From positions 124,001 to 188,000 of the forward strand of contig NZ_KV827648.1 of NCBI RefSeq assembly GCF_001836165.1: a DNA stretch of 64,000 nt, read 5' to 3'. The translations under genes and the position numbers were made by a program. The notes under the pieces were generated by a model. That model saw nothing but the letters and a program-made list of their open reading frames with translations, had not been told where the DNA came from and did no database searches. The DNA is from Corynebacterium sp. HMSC036D02. Lineage in GTDB: Bacteria; Actinomycetota; Actinomycetes; Mycobacteriales; Mycobacteriaceae. Positions within the stretch are counted from its first letter, which is position 1. The number at the start of each line of letters is the position of its first letter. Of this stretch, positions 8,077 through 16,661 are shown piece after piece.

Positions 8077-8691
8077 CTATTCGGCGGGTTGGATCTCGCT
8101 CTCGGTGACCCACTTGTGGTTGGTCATCGTCATCCCGTCGACGGTGAGATCAACCATGTAGACCGTCTCCTCGGTGGAGTAATCGATGGTGGCCTCAGCA
8201 CCCTTCATGCCGGACATGTGCTCGGCATCCAGGACAACGCTTGCCCCGTCGGGCAGGGGGGCCTGACCCGGATCGACGAGCTCCTCATGGACGACCCAGC
8301 GGTGGTCGGTAACCGGGGCCCCACCCTCGGTGGGGGTGTAGCTGACCGAATAGGTCGTGGTGTCAAACGCCCCGGAAATGGTGGCTGTGGCCCCGTCCAT
8401 GCCGGGCATGTGGTCAGCGGTGAGGATGACCTCGGTGCCCACCGGGTACGTGGGATCCTCGGCCTCTTCAATGCCTGCCGGCGGTGCCCCGCCGTCGGCA
8501 GGGTGGTCGTGCCCGCCGTGCTCTTCGTCGGCAGTGGTGGTGTCTTCCTGATGGGTCTCGTTGGTCTCTGCGGTTGCCGTCGTGGTGCTGGTGGTGTCGG
8601 CATCGTCGGAGTTGTCGGTGGCGTCGCTGCAGGCGGTCAGCGCCAGGGTGGAGGTCAGTACCAAGGCGGCGAGGGTAATGCTGCGTTTCAT
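8077..8691 (-). CDS. YdhK family lipoprotein with two DUF1541 domains
   Basis: 204-aa exported lipoprotein. A signal peptide ends in lipobox LTAC (Cys21), followed by an acidic and Thr-rich linker with a short His stretch (EEHGGHDH). Two tandem DUF1541 repeats follow, each with a DHMPGM or EHMSGM element and an HRW or HKW element. The Met/His pairs suggest soft-metal contact, consistent with its place at the end of the copper operon; biochemical function is unknown. ATG 8691 has GAAAGGAAC 5-6 nt upstream, so the more upstream Met at 8706 is rejected. Confidence 0.85.
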   Translation of the reverse strand: MKRSITLAALVLTSTLALTACSDATDNSDDADTTSTTTATAETNETHQEDTTTADEEHGGHDHPADGGAPPAGIEEAEDPTYPVGTEVILTADHMPGMDGATATISGAFDTTTYSVSYTPTEGGAPVTDHRWVVHEELVDPGQAPLPDGASVVLDAEHMSGMKGAEATIDYSTEETVYMVDLTVDGMTMTNHKWVTESEIQPAE

Positions 8692-8738
8692 GAGCGTTCC
8701 TTTCAAAGGTGGTGTGAGTTAGGGGTCGAGAGACAAGG

Positions 8739-10973
8739 TCAGTCAGTAACGGTTACGGGGGATATCGACCCACTGTGTTCCTCCTTCCCGTCGGTCGGAG
8801 CCAGGTGAGCCGGATCCAGATCAATGCGGCGCAACAGCTGGGCGTTCAGGGCCACCACGATGGTCGAGGCAGACATCAAGATCGCGCCCACGGCCGGGGA
8901 CAGCACGAACCCGATCGAGGCGAGCACTCCGGCGGCCAACGGCACGGCGAGGATGTTGTAGCCAGAGGCCCAGATCAGGTTCTGGATCATCTTGCGATAG
9001 CTGGCCTGGGACAGCTCAATCATCGACAGCACTGCCCGCGGGTCATCACTGGCTAGGACCACCCCGGCAGATTCCATGGCCACATCCGTGCCGGCACCGA
9101 TGGCGATACCGACTTCCGCGCGGGTCAGAGCGGGGGCGTCATTGACACCGTCACCGACCATGGCCACGCTCAAACCCCGGTCCTGCAACTGCGTGACCTT
9201 GGTGTCTTTGTCCTGGGGCAGGACCTCGGCGAAGACCTCATCAATGCCTAAGTCCTGACCGACGGCGTGGGCCACCTGCTGGGCGTCGCCGGTGATCATC
9301 GCGACCTTCACCCCGCGGTCCTGGAGGGCTTTCACGGCGGCGCGGGATTCGGGGCGGATCTTGTCCTCGACGGCCACCGCACCGATGATCTGACCGTCGC
9401 GGACAATATGGAGCACACCGGCCCCACGCTCGGTCCAGGCACTGGTGGCGTCGGTGAGCTCGGCCGGGGTGGTGAGGTTGAACTCGCGCAGCATGTTCGG
9501 CCCGCCCACGAGGATCTCAGCGCCATCGACAGTGGCCCGGACCCCCCGGCCGGAGGCGGCGTTGAAACCAGTTGCACGGATTTGCCGACCGGAGGCCTCG
9601 GGATGGGCGGCCGCAGCCGCCACGATGGCGCGGGCCACGGGGTGCTCGCTGTCGGCCTCCGCGGCGGCGGCCAGGGCCAGCAGCTCGCCCTCGGTGACGC
9701 CGGCAGCTGCCGCGACACCGGTTACCGCGTGCGCACCCTCGGTCAGGGTGCCGGTTTTGTCGAAGAGCACCACGTCGATGGTGCGCATCCGCTCGAGCGC
9801 CATCCGGTCCTTGATGAGCACCCCGGATTTCGCGGCCCGCTCGCTGGAGATCGCAATGACCAGCGGAATCGCCAGGCCCAGGGCATGCGGGCAGGCGATG
9901 ACCAGCACCGTGACCGTGCGCACCACGACATCGTCCGGGCTGCCGATGATGGTCCACACCACCGCGGTGATCAGAGCGGAGATCAGCGCGAACCAGAACA
10001 ACAACGCCGCCGCCCGATCCGCCAGGGCCTGGGCCCGGGAGGAGGACTCCTGGGCGTCGGCAACCATGCGTTGGATCCCAGCCAAGGCGGTGTCCCCGCC
10101 GGTAGCCTCCACCCGGATGCGGACGGTGTTGTCGGTGGCCACGGTACCGGCGACCACCTTGTCACCGGTGTCGCGGAAGACGGGACGGGATTCGCCGGTG
10201 ATCATCGCCTCATCGAATTCGGCGGCTCCGTCGAGGATGGTTCCGTCGGCCGGCACCCGGGCACCGGCCCTCACCAGCACGACGTCGTCGACGACCAGGT
10301 CGGAGATGGCCACGGTGCGGGTGGTTCCGTCGATGACTTTCTCGGCCTCATCCGGCAGCAGGGCAGCCAGCGCGTCAAGCGCGGAGGACGCGGCCCCGAG
10401 AGCGGACATCTCCAGCCAGTGGCCCAGCAGCATGATGGTCACCAGCAGGGCCAGCTCCCACCAGAAGTCCAGCTCAAAACCGCCCAGCCCCCGAGTGGTG
10501 ACCCAGGAGGCGACAAACGCCACGGTGATGGCCATGGCGATCAGGAGCATCATCCCGGGTTGGTGGGATTTCAATTCTCTCCATCCGCCCTTGAGGAAAG
10601 GCGTTCCGCCGTAGACGAAGATGATCGTGCCCAGCACCGGGGGGATCCAGGTGGATCCGGGGAATGCCGGGAGTTGGTAGCCGAGCAGCTGGGCGACCAT
10701 GGGGCTGAAAATAACGACGGGAATGGACAGAATCAGCGACCACCAGAAGCGGTCCCGAAACATTGCGGTGCTGTGTCCGGCGTGTTCGCCGTGACCATGA
10801 ACGTGGTGGTCTTCGTCCAGGGCGGAGTGCGGGTGATCGTGGGGCATCGCCTGGCCGTGGGTGTCGGCATGTGCGTGGTGTTCGTGGCTGGCATGATCCG
10901 GGTGGTGGGTGTGGTCTGTTTCCGGAGCGGGGTGATCACCATGGTGATCACCCGAATGGTGGGGAGTGCTCAT
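8739..10973 (-). CDS. copB: Copper-exporting P1B-type ATPase, CopB type
   Basis: 744-aa metal efflux pump. The first 70 residues are extremely rich in His and Asp and replace the usual HMA domains. TGES lies near residue 260, the membrane motif CPH at 361-363 marks the P1B-3 (CopB) subgroup, and the phosphorylation motif DKTGTLT starts at D405. GDGVNDAPAL lies in the nucleotide-binding part. CPH pumps are usually linked to Cu(II)/Cu(I) or Ag export. AAAGGAAC precedes ATG 10973, which is preferred to the Met at 10991. It follows the HMA chaperone gene in one operon controlled from 11402-11455. Confidence 0.93.
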   Translation of the reverse strand: MSTPHHSGDHHGDHPAPETDHTHHPDHASHEHHAHADTHGQAMPHDHPHSALDEDHHVHGHGEHAGHSTAMFRDRFWWSLILSIPVVIFSPMVAQLLGYQLPAFPGSTWIPPVLGTIIFVYGGTPFLKGGWRELKSHQPGMMLLIAMAITVAFVASWVTTRGLGGFELDFWWELALLVTIMLLGHWLEMSALGAASSALDALAALLPDEAEKVIDGTTRTVAISDLVVDDVVLVRAGARVPADGTILDGAAEFDEAMITGESRPVFRDTGDKVVAGTVATDNTVRIRVEATGGDTALAGIQRMVADAQESSSRAQALADRAAALLFWFALISALITAVVWTIIGSPDDVVVRTVTVLVIACPHALGLAIPLVIAISSERAAKSGVLIKDRMALERMRTIDVVLFDKTGTLTEGAHAVTGVAAAAGVTEGELLALAAAAEADSEHPVARAIVAAAAAHPEASGRQIRATGFNAASGRGVRATVDGAEILVGGPNMLREFNLTTPAELTDATSAWTERGAGVLHIVRDGQIIGAVAVEDKIRPESRAAVKALQDRGVKVAMITGDAQQVAHAVGQDLGIDEVFAEVLPQDKDTKVTQLQDRGLSVAMVGDGVNDAPALTRAEVGIAIGAGTDVAMESAGVVLASDDPRAVLSMIELSQASYRKMIQNLIWASGYNILAVPLAAGVLASIGFVLSPAVGAILMSASTIVVALNAQLLRRIDLDPAHLAPTDGKEEHSGSISPVTVTD

Positions 10974-11024
10974 GACGTTCCTTTCGCTCAACCCGGTCGG
11001 GGTCGAGATGATGGGTAAAACTGA

Positions 11025-11351
11025 TCAGGATAAGACGGTGTAGCCGGCCTCCTCGATGGCCCGGCGAACCATCTCCGGAGGTACGGCACCGGTGACCGTG
11101 ACGGTGGAAACACCACCAGCAGCGAGATCAATCTGGACGTCGTCGACCTGGGGGAGGGCCTGAAGGGCCTGGGTCACGCTTTTCGCGCAGTGCCCGCAGG
11201 TCAGGCCGGTGACCTGGTAGCTAGGGGAGGACCCTCCTGCTGACGAGTCGCTGGCGGCAGGGATGGAGGCAGTGTCGGCACGTGAGGCAGGTCCGCAACA
11301 GCTGCAGCCGTGGGAGGCCATCGGCAAGAGGCGGGGCGGGGAGGTGATCAT
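11025..11351 (-). CDS. Heavy-metal-associated (HMA) domain copper-binding protein
   Basis: 108-aa small metal-binding protein. The C-terminal 65 residues form a ferredoxin-like HMA domain with the Cu(I) site GLTCGHC (C52, C55). An N-terminal extension carries another Cys cluster, CSCC (16-19), that could also hold metal. It is the first gene of the copB operon and plausibly hands copper to the pump. AAGGAG lies 7 nt before ATG 11351. Confidence 0.88.
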   Translation of the reverse strand: MITSPPRLLPMASHGCSCCGPASRADTASIPAASDSSAGGSSPSYQVTGLTCGHCAKSVTQALQALPQVDDVQIDLAAGGVSTVTVTGAVPPEMVRRAIEEAGYTVLS

Positions 11352-11401
11352 GGGAAAGCTCCTTCGGTTCGGTGGGGTGCGGCGATGCCGCTCTCTAGCG
11401 G

Positions 11402-11455
11402 ATACCCCCCTGGGGTATATTCCCTAGCGTATACCCCCCCGGGGTATATTTTCAA
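11402..11455 (-). promoter_or_regulatory. Copper-responsive promoter with two CsoR-like operators
   Basis: Two near-palindromes occur: ATACCCCCCTGGGGTATA (11402-11419) and TATACCCCCCCGGGGTATA (11430-11448), centred 28-29 bp apart. They resemble CsoR operators (TACCC..GGGTA with a G/C-rich core). On the minus strand TTGAAA (11455-11450) and TATACG (11433-11428) form a -35/-10 pair with a 16-bp spacer. The second palindrome fills that spacer and the first lies just after the start of transcription. No csoR gene is in the window. Confidence 0.7.
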
Positions 11456-11495
11456 AGGGGTGAAGGGCACGGCCCTCACGCGGGGCAGGGTGTGG

Positions 11496-12623
11496 TCACC
11501 GAGCAGCCTCCTCACTGTCGGGAGGGGACAGCGGGAGGCGGAGGGCAAACACCGCTCCGCGACCGGGTCCGGGGGAGGTGGCGGTGAGAGTGCCGCCGTG
11601 GGCCTCGATCAATGCCTTGGAGATGGTCAGGCCGATACCGGCCCCGCCGTTGTCCCGGCTACGGGCGGCATCCCCCCGGTAGAAGCGTTCGAAGATGTGT
11701 CCGAGCTGGTCAGGTGGGATGCCCTCGCCGTCATCGGCGACGTGGATGAGCGCGGTGGACGCCCTCTGTCGGTGGACGCTGATCCGGACCTGCCCGCCGG
11801 CCGGGGTGTGCCGTAGCGCGTTCGACAGGAGATTGCTCATCACCTGGCCGAAACGTTGCCGGTCCACGAGCACCCGGGCGGTGTCCGTAATGGTCTCGAC
11901 CTGTAAATCGACGCCTTTGTCAGCATAAGCTTCCCCCGCGGCGGCAGCGGCGGTATGGAGCAGATCCCCGAGCCCTTCCTCCGCCAGGTCCAAATCGATC
12001 CGGTGTTCCTGGGCCCGGGAGACATCGTCGATGTCTTCCATCAACCGGGTCAGGCGGGTGAGTTGGTCAGCCATGATCGTGTGGGTGGCATTATTCCAGT
12101 CCACGACCCCGTCCTGGAGACCATCGAGGTAGACCGTGAGCACCGATAAGGGGGTGCCCATTTCGTGGGCCAGATCAGAGAGCATCTGGCGGCGGACCTG
12201 TTCGGTGTGTTCCAGCCGGTCGGCCATGGTGTTGAAGGCATGCGCCAGGGTGGTGACCTCGGGGCCTGCTTTTCCGGCGGGCACGCGGATACGGGAGTTG
12301 CCGGCCGTCAGGCTGGTAGCGGCGCGGGTGAGATCCTGCAGGGGGGTGCGCAGACGACGCGATAACCACAGGCTGGCCAGCAGGGCGCTGATCAAGGCGG
12401 TGGGCAGGGCGACGGCCAGGGTGATCAGGTTGGCGCCCCGGTAGGCCTGCTCGGCATGGAACAGCTCCAGCGAGGGGTCCTCCTGGCCGGTCATCAACAT
12501 ATGATCATGGAACAGGGTCGGACCCACCATCGTGGCCACGGCCGCGGCCACCAGTAGGCTAATCACCACGACCAACACCTGGGCGGCCAGGAAGCGGAAG
12601 GTCAGGCCGGGTCCGTGATTCAT
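11496..12623 (-). CDS. copS: Sensor histidine kinase CopS
   Basis: 375-aa membrane kinase. Helices at about residues 9-33 and 66-88 flank a short outside loop (34-65) that contains H39, H41, M42, M44 and H56, possible copper ligands. A HAMP segment follows, then the dimerisation/phosphoacceptor box LAHEMGTP (H153). The catalytic part has the N-box NLLSNALRHTP and GGAGIGLTI. Its start overlaps the copR stop by 4 bp. The pairing with copR and the neighbouring copper genes match the C. glutamicum CopRS system. Confidence 0.92.
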   Translation of the reverse strand: MNHGPGLTFRFLAAQVLVVVISLLVAAAVATMVGPTLFHDHMLMTGQEDPSLELFHAEQAYRGANLITLAVALPTALISALLASLWLSRRLRTPLQDLTRAATSLTAGNSRIRVPAGKAGPEVTTLAHAFNTMADRLEHTEQVRRQMLSDLAHEMGTPLSVLTVYLDGLQDGVVDWNNATHTIMADQLTRLTRLMEDIDDVSRAQEHRIDLDLAEEGLGDLLHTAAAAAGEAYADKGVDLQVETITDTARVLVDRQRFGQVMSNLLSNALRHTPAGGQVRISVHRQRASTALIHVADDGEGIPPDQLGHIFERFYRGDAARSRDNGGAGIGLTISKALIEAHGGTLTATSPGPGRGAVFALRLPLSPPDSEEAAR

Positions 12624-13342
12624 GGTTGCCCCACCCGGTAGCCCACGCCACGCACGGTGTCGATAAACCCCCGGCCCTGGGTGTCGGTGCCGAGCTTGCG
12701 ACGCAAGTTGCCGATGTGGACATCGACGATGCGTTCATCACCGACCCAGGTGGTGTCCCAGACCTCGGTGACCAGGTCGTGGCGGGTCAGCACCTGGCCG
12801 GGGCGCAGGGCCAGGGCAACCAGCAGCTCGAACTTCGTCCGGGTGAGCTCCACGGTCGTCTCCCCTACCCGCACCTGATGGGCGATGGGGTCAAGGATGA
12901 GGTCACCAACGATCAAGGGGGTGGTCACCTGCGGTGGGGTGGTGCTGGTGCGCGGGCGGCGTAGCACCGCATGCACCCGGGTCAACAGTTCCCGGATGCT
13001 AAAAGGTTTGGTGATGTAGTCATCCGCCCCCAGGGTCAAACCGCTGATCTTGTCGTCCTCGCTGCCACGCGCGGTGAGCATGAGGATGTAGCAGTCCGAG
13101 AAGGTGCGGATCCGTCGGCACACCTCCAGGCCGTCGAGTTCGGGCAGCCCCAGATCCAGCACCACAACATCGGGGGAAAAGCGACGGGTCTCGTCCACGG
13201 CCTGAGTGCCGGTGTGCGCCTGGCGGGTATCGAAGCCGGCCCGGATGAGGTAGGAGGCCACCATCTGAGCCAGGGGTTGTTCATCATCGACGACCAGCAC
13301 CCGCCCCGGGGGCGTGGCGGTGGTCGGTGTGCGGTTAGCCAT
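12620..13342 (-). CDS. copR: OmpR-family response regulator CopR
   Basis: 240-aa transcription factor. A receiver domain (about residues 13-125) has the phosphoacceptor D63 in VVVLDLGLP, and a C-terminal winged-helix domain ends in FIDTVRGVGYRVG. I start it at ATG 13342 because the receiver begins soon after; an upstream Met at 13378 would add 12 unsupported residues. A perfect CopR-type direct repeat lies 59-78 bp upstream at 13401-13420, so autoregulation together with the divergent cueP gene is likely. Confidence 0.93.
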   Translation of the reverse strand: MANRTPTTATPPGRVLVVDDEQPLAQMVASYLIRAGFDTRQAHTGTQAVDETRRFSPDVVVLDLGLPELDGLEVCRRIRTFSDCYILMLTARGSEDDKISGLTLGADDYITKPFSIRELLTRVHAVLRRPRTSTTPPQVTTPLIVGDLILDPIAHQVRVGETTVELTRTKFELLVALALRPGQVLTRHDLVTEVWDTTWVGDERIVDVHIGNLRRKLGTDTQGRGFIDTVRGVGYRVGQP

Positions 13343-13400
13343 GGACCCCAGTATCGCTCCGGCCAGGGGGAATATCACCCTCGCTCAGTGCCCAGCGGGG

Positions 13401-13420
13401 AAATCTTCATCAAATCTTCA
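13401..13420 (-). promoter_or_regulatory. CopR box (direct repeat)
   Basis: The minus strand reads TGAAGATTTGATGAAGATTT, two exact copies of TGAAGATTT separated by two bases. This is the motif described for CopR in C. glutamicum. It lies between copR and the divergent cueP/multicopper oxidase unit. Confidence 0.85.
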
Positions 13421-13745
13421 AACATCACCCTTCGACCGCCGTCACCCCTGCGCCCCACCCCGGGCCGGCGGCATCGCCTCCCCTGGTCGGTTCAGCAGGC
13501 GCCACCAGGGATTTCACTGCCTGCACCGCATACCCGGGGCGGGTAGAAGGACATCGCCCACGGCTGTGGGGTGGTGTCCCGGTGGTGACCCAGCCCACCG
13601 AATTCGCCCCCTTTTCGCCCTGTTATAAGGCTGTGAGCAGGGGTTTTGATTTCTAGTCCGTCAGGCACCCGTGCTAGATAAAGGTATGGCATCGACCTTG
13701 AGGCGGTGTCTTCTCACGGTCTTACCACGATCCAAGGAGATTGAC
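13421..13745 (+). other. Intergenic region between the CopR box and the CueP-family gene
   Basis: No gene is supported here. The right end holds the translation signal AAGGAG just before GTG 13746, and TATAAG near 13624 and TAGATA near 13676 are possible -10 boxes for the plus-strand copper genes. Nothing else stands out. Confidence 0.4.
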
Positions 13746-14321
13746 GTGAAACGAGCAGCGATCGCAGCCGCCGCCCTTGCCCTCGCCCTCACGGGGTGTT
13801 CGGCCGCCGACCCGGAACCCACCGCCGACGGGACGGTGTCCCAGGATACATTCCTGACTACCCATGGCCTGGCCGGCATGGACGCGGTGGAGATCATTGA
13901 TCACCTCGACCGGCAGAAGGTCACGGAGCGTCCCACGGATCTGATCGCCTCAGTGCGTGCCGATGAACTGCTGCTCTCGAGCGATGACCAGGAAGTCGTG
14001 GTCGATCTTCCCGACAATCAGACGTATGTCTCGATCGCACCCTATCTCACCTCCACCCACGACTGCTTCTACCACAGCCTGACGACCTGCCTGGGGGAAC
14101 TCGACAATGAGGATATCCAGGTCACGATCACCGATGAGGCGACCGGTGAGGTGCTGGTGGACGAGGCGACAACCACCTTCGACAACGGGTTTATTGGCTT
14201 CTGGCTTCCCGATGATGCCACCGGCCTGATTGAGGTCAGCTACCAGGGGCGTACCGGCACCACGGAGTTTTCCACCGCCGACGACGGTGCCACCTGCGTC
14301 ACAGACCTGCGCCTGACGTGA
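13746..14321 (+). CDS. cueP: CueP family copper-binding lipoprotein (CopO-like)
   Basis: 191-aa exported lipoprotein. The signal peptide ends at lipobox LTGC (Cys18). The mature part has the CueP-type cysteine motif CFYHSLTTC (C107, C115), a further Cys at 184 and the conserved TTFDNGFIGFWLP stretch. CueP of Salmonella binds copper outside the cytoplasm; in C. glutamicum a secreted protein called CopO lies at the same place beside copR. GTG 13746 is chosen because AAGGAG lies 6-7 nt upstream and the signal peptide begins there. Confidence 0.86.
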   Translation: MKRAAIAAAALALALTGCSAADPEPTADGTVSQDTFLTTHGLAGMDAVEIIDHLDRQKVTERPTDLIASVRADELLLSSDDQEVVVDLPDNQTYVSIAPYLTSTHDCFYHSLTTCLGELDNEDIQVTITDEATGEVLVDEATTTFDNGFIGFWLPDDATGLIEVSYQGRTGTTEFSTADDGATCVTDLRLT

Positions 14322-14392
14322 TGGCTCAGCAGGGTCCTCACCTGCACCTGTCTCCCGTGTCACTGAAATCTAGCACCAAGGAAGGTTAAATC

Positions 14393-15874
14393 ATGATGAA
14401 CGCGTTTCCCCGACGACAGTTTCTGCTCGGCGGGCTCGTCCTCGCCGGCACCGGGGCCGTGGCCGCCTGCACCAGCGACCCTGGACCCGCTGCCTCGGCA
14501 CCAGGTTCCTCTCTTCGCCCCACTCCCACCCCCACTGCGCTCGGTGAGCCGACGGTGCGCCGGACACTGACCGCCCGGCCCCTCTCTCTGGATATCGGCG
14601 GCATCGAAGCCAAGACGTGGGGATACGTCTCTGAGACCGGGGATACGGCCATTGAGGCCACCGCCGGCGACGTCCTCCAGGTCGATATCACCAATGAACT
14701 GCCTGAGAGCACCTCCATCCACTGGCATGGCATCGCACTCCACAACGCAGCCGACGGTGTGCCCGGCATGACCCAGGACCCCATTGAACCTGGCGAGTCT
14801 TTCTCCTATGTTTTTGAAGTCCCCCACGGTGGCACCTACTTCTACCATTCCCACTCCGGCCTGCAGCTTGATCGCGGCCTCCACGCCCCACTGATCGTCC
14901 GTGACCCGCAAGACGCTGAGGACCAGGACGTCGAGTGGACCATCGTGCTCGACGACTGGGTCGATGGCATTCAGGGCACTCCCGACGATGAGCTCGACAA
15001 GCTCACCGGAATGGGCTCGGGCGACCATAACGGGAAGAAGGGGATGGGAGGCCACGGCCATATGATGCACGGCACCCCGGACCGGGTACTGGGCGGGGAT
15101 GCCGGCGATGTGATGTATCCGCACTACCTCATCAACGGACGTATCCCCCGTGCTCACCGGACCTTCGAGGCTCGCCCGGGTGACAAGGCCCGCCTGCGGT
15201 TTATCAACTCCGGCGGTGACACCATATTCAAGGTGGCCCTCGGTGGTCACCGCATGACCGTCACCCACACCGACGGCTTCCCCGTCCAGCCCCGGGAGAC
15301 CGAATCGATCTACCTGTCGATGGGCGAGCGTGTCGACGTCGAGGTCATCCTCGGCGACGGCATCTTCCCGCTCACGGCTTTGGCGGTGGGTAAAGACGAC
15401 CGCGCCTTCGCCGTCATCCGTACCGCCGGCGGCCAGGCCCCTCACCCCGATGTCGACTTCCCCGAGTTGTCGTCCACCGGACTGCTTCTGTCCTCCCTGA
15501 AGCCAGCAGACCGTGCACTCCTGCCCGAGGACACACCAGACCGAGAAGTCAGCATCGACCTGGGCGGGCAGATGATGCCGTATGAATGGAGCATTCTCAC
15601 CGACGGCCAATCCTCCTCCGCGACCGTGCAGGCGGGCCAGCGCCTGCGGATGGTCATGCGCAACAGGACCATGATGCCCCATCCCATGCACATCCACGGC
15701 CACACGTGGGCGCTGCCCGGCAGCGGCGGGCTACGCAAGGACACCGTCCTTCTCCGCCACGGTGAAACCATGATCGCCGACCTGATCGCTGACAACCCCG
15801 GTGAGTGGGCATTTCACTGCCATAACGCCTATCACATGGAAACCGGGATGTTCAGCTCGCTTCGCTACGAGTAA
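14393..15874 (+). CDS. Multicopper oxidase, Tat-exported lipoprotein
   Basis: 493-aa cupredoxin-domain oxidase expected to oxidise Cu(I) outside the membrane. The N-terminus has a twin-arginine signal PRRQFLLGG and a lipobox VAAC (Cys26). Copper ligands are visible in HWHG (H110, H112), HSHSG (H152, H154), HPMHIHGHTW and HCHNAYHMETGM, giving the type 1 and trinuclear sites. A Met/His-rich loop GGHGHMMHG is inserted near residues 222-230, like the Met-rich segments of CueO. AAGGAAGG precedes the ATG. It is cotranscribed with cueP (71-bp gap). Confidence 0.93.
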   Translation: MMNAFPRRQFLLGGLVLAGTGAVAACTSDPGPAASAPGSSLRPTPTPTALGEPTVRRTLTARPLSLDIGGIEAKTWGYVSETGDTAIEATAGDVLQVDITNELPESTSIHWHGIALHNAADGVPGMTQDPIEPGESFSYVFEVPHGGTYFYHSHSGLQLDRGLHAPLIVRDPQDAEDQDVEWTIVLDDWVDGIQGTPDDELDKLTGMGSGDHNGKKGMGGHGHMMHGTPDRVLGGDAGDVMYPHYLINGRIPRAHRTFEARPGDKARLRFINSGGDTIFKVALGGHRMTVTHTDGFPVQPRETESIYLSMGERVDVEVILGDGIFPLTALAVGKDDRAFAVIRTAGGQAPHPDVDFPELSSTGLLLSSLKPADRALLPEDTPDREVSIDLGGQMMPYEWSILTDGQSSSATVQAGQRLRMVMRNRTMMPHPMHIHGHTWALPGSGGLRKDTVLLRHGETMIADLIADNPGEWAFHCHNAYHMETGMFSSLRYE

Positions 15875-15909
15875 CCCGGCTCTTTTCCGCTTTGTCCTGC
15901 GGTATACAG

Positions 15910-16398
15910 CTAAGGTCGTTGTGCCCGTATATCGGGGGCTCGGGAATTGTCCTTGATCCATGCTTCGGCATGTGGATCAATAAAGCGTGCCACCATCTGG
16001 ATGGCGTTATCAACGGAGTCAAGATCTTCAAACTGCTGTCTACTGTCAGGTGTTCTCTTCAACGCTTTTTTAACCTGAGGCCAGACACTCGCCTGATAGT
16101 GACTACTTAGGAGGAAGCGTCAGAAGTCGAAGCTGAGTTCAGCGATGATTTTTCCTGGTGGTGTATCCTTCTCCCCGGCCCGTTTCTTTGCTTTGCGGAT
16201 ATTCTTCTTCGCTGCATCGTTGAAAGGGATTCGATCGTCGTCAAACCATCGCTCGCCGTACCTTCCGGTTAGGGCATTGTGAATGCTATTTCGGAGGAGT
16301 ACTTCCAGGTGTTCGATGTCAGCAAGATAGGTTTTCGTGAGGTGAGTATTCCAAAGGTAGAGCGTTTCTGGTGATGGATGATCGGCGTACCTGCTCAT
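15910..16398 (-). pseudogene. Abi-like (Abi_2 superfamily) gene broken by an in-frame stop
   Basis: The first 92 residues (MSRYADHPSPETLYLWNTHL onward) have the Abi-like pattern of an N-terminal helical domain ending in IAELSFDF. The TGA at 16122-16120 sits where relatives read Trp in a SFxFWRFLL motif. The same frame then stays open to a TAG at 15912-15910 and still encodes RFLLSSHYQASVWPQVKKAL and a C-terminal AWIKDNSRAPDIRAQRP. The usual RN.xAHHE stretch between these parts is missing, so an internal deletion is likely too. Upstream of ATG 16398 the frame is open for 76 more codons (QLSQWFSSAR precedes the Met) without a normal start codon, so the true start may also be lost. Confidence 0.75.
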
Positions 16399-16661
16399 TC
16401 GCGCAGATGAAAACCACTGGGACAGCTGTACTTGGGCTGGGCTTGGATATCCATATGGATATGATAATGTGCGCTTTGAAAACCCCGGAACGATCCCTGC
16501 ACTACGAAAGTAGGAGTAAATCGCCGGGGTTATTGATATCTTCGGGGAATTATAGCGGCCAGAAATTCGAAGTTTTTCGCCCTTATTTACCGTGAATGAC
16601 AGTGACAGATTTGTGATCCCTTGGGCTTAGGAGTTGTGGCAGTAACAGCTACCTTTGAAGG

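Noticed and set aside
9267-11018. A 583-codon open frame on the plus strand opposite copB
   Set aside because: It is antisense to the intact P1B ATPase, has no domain, and its His/Gly/Asp-rich composition mirrors the high-GC ATPase codons.
13492-13692. 66-codon minus-strand frame between copR and cueP
   Set aside because: No ribosome site or motif, and it spans the regulatory region.
14360-15703. A 447-codon open frame opposite the multicopper oxidase
   Set aside because: Shadow of the oxidase; all copper motifs are on the plus strand and there is no domain in the minus frame.
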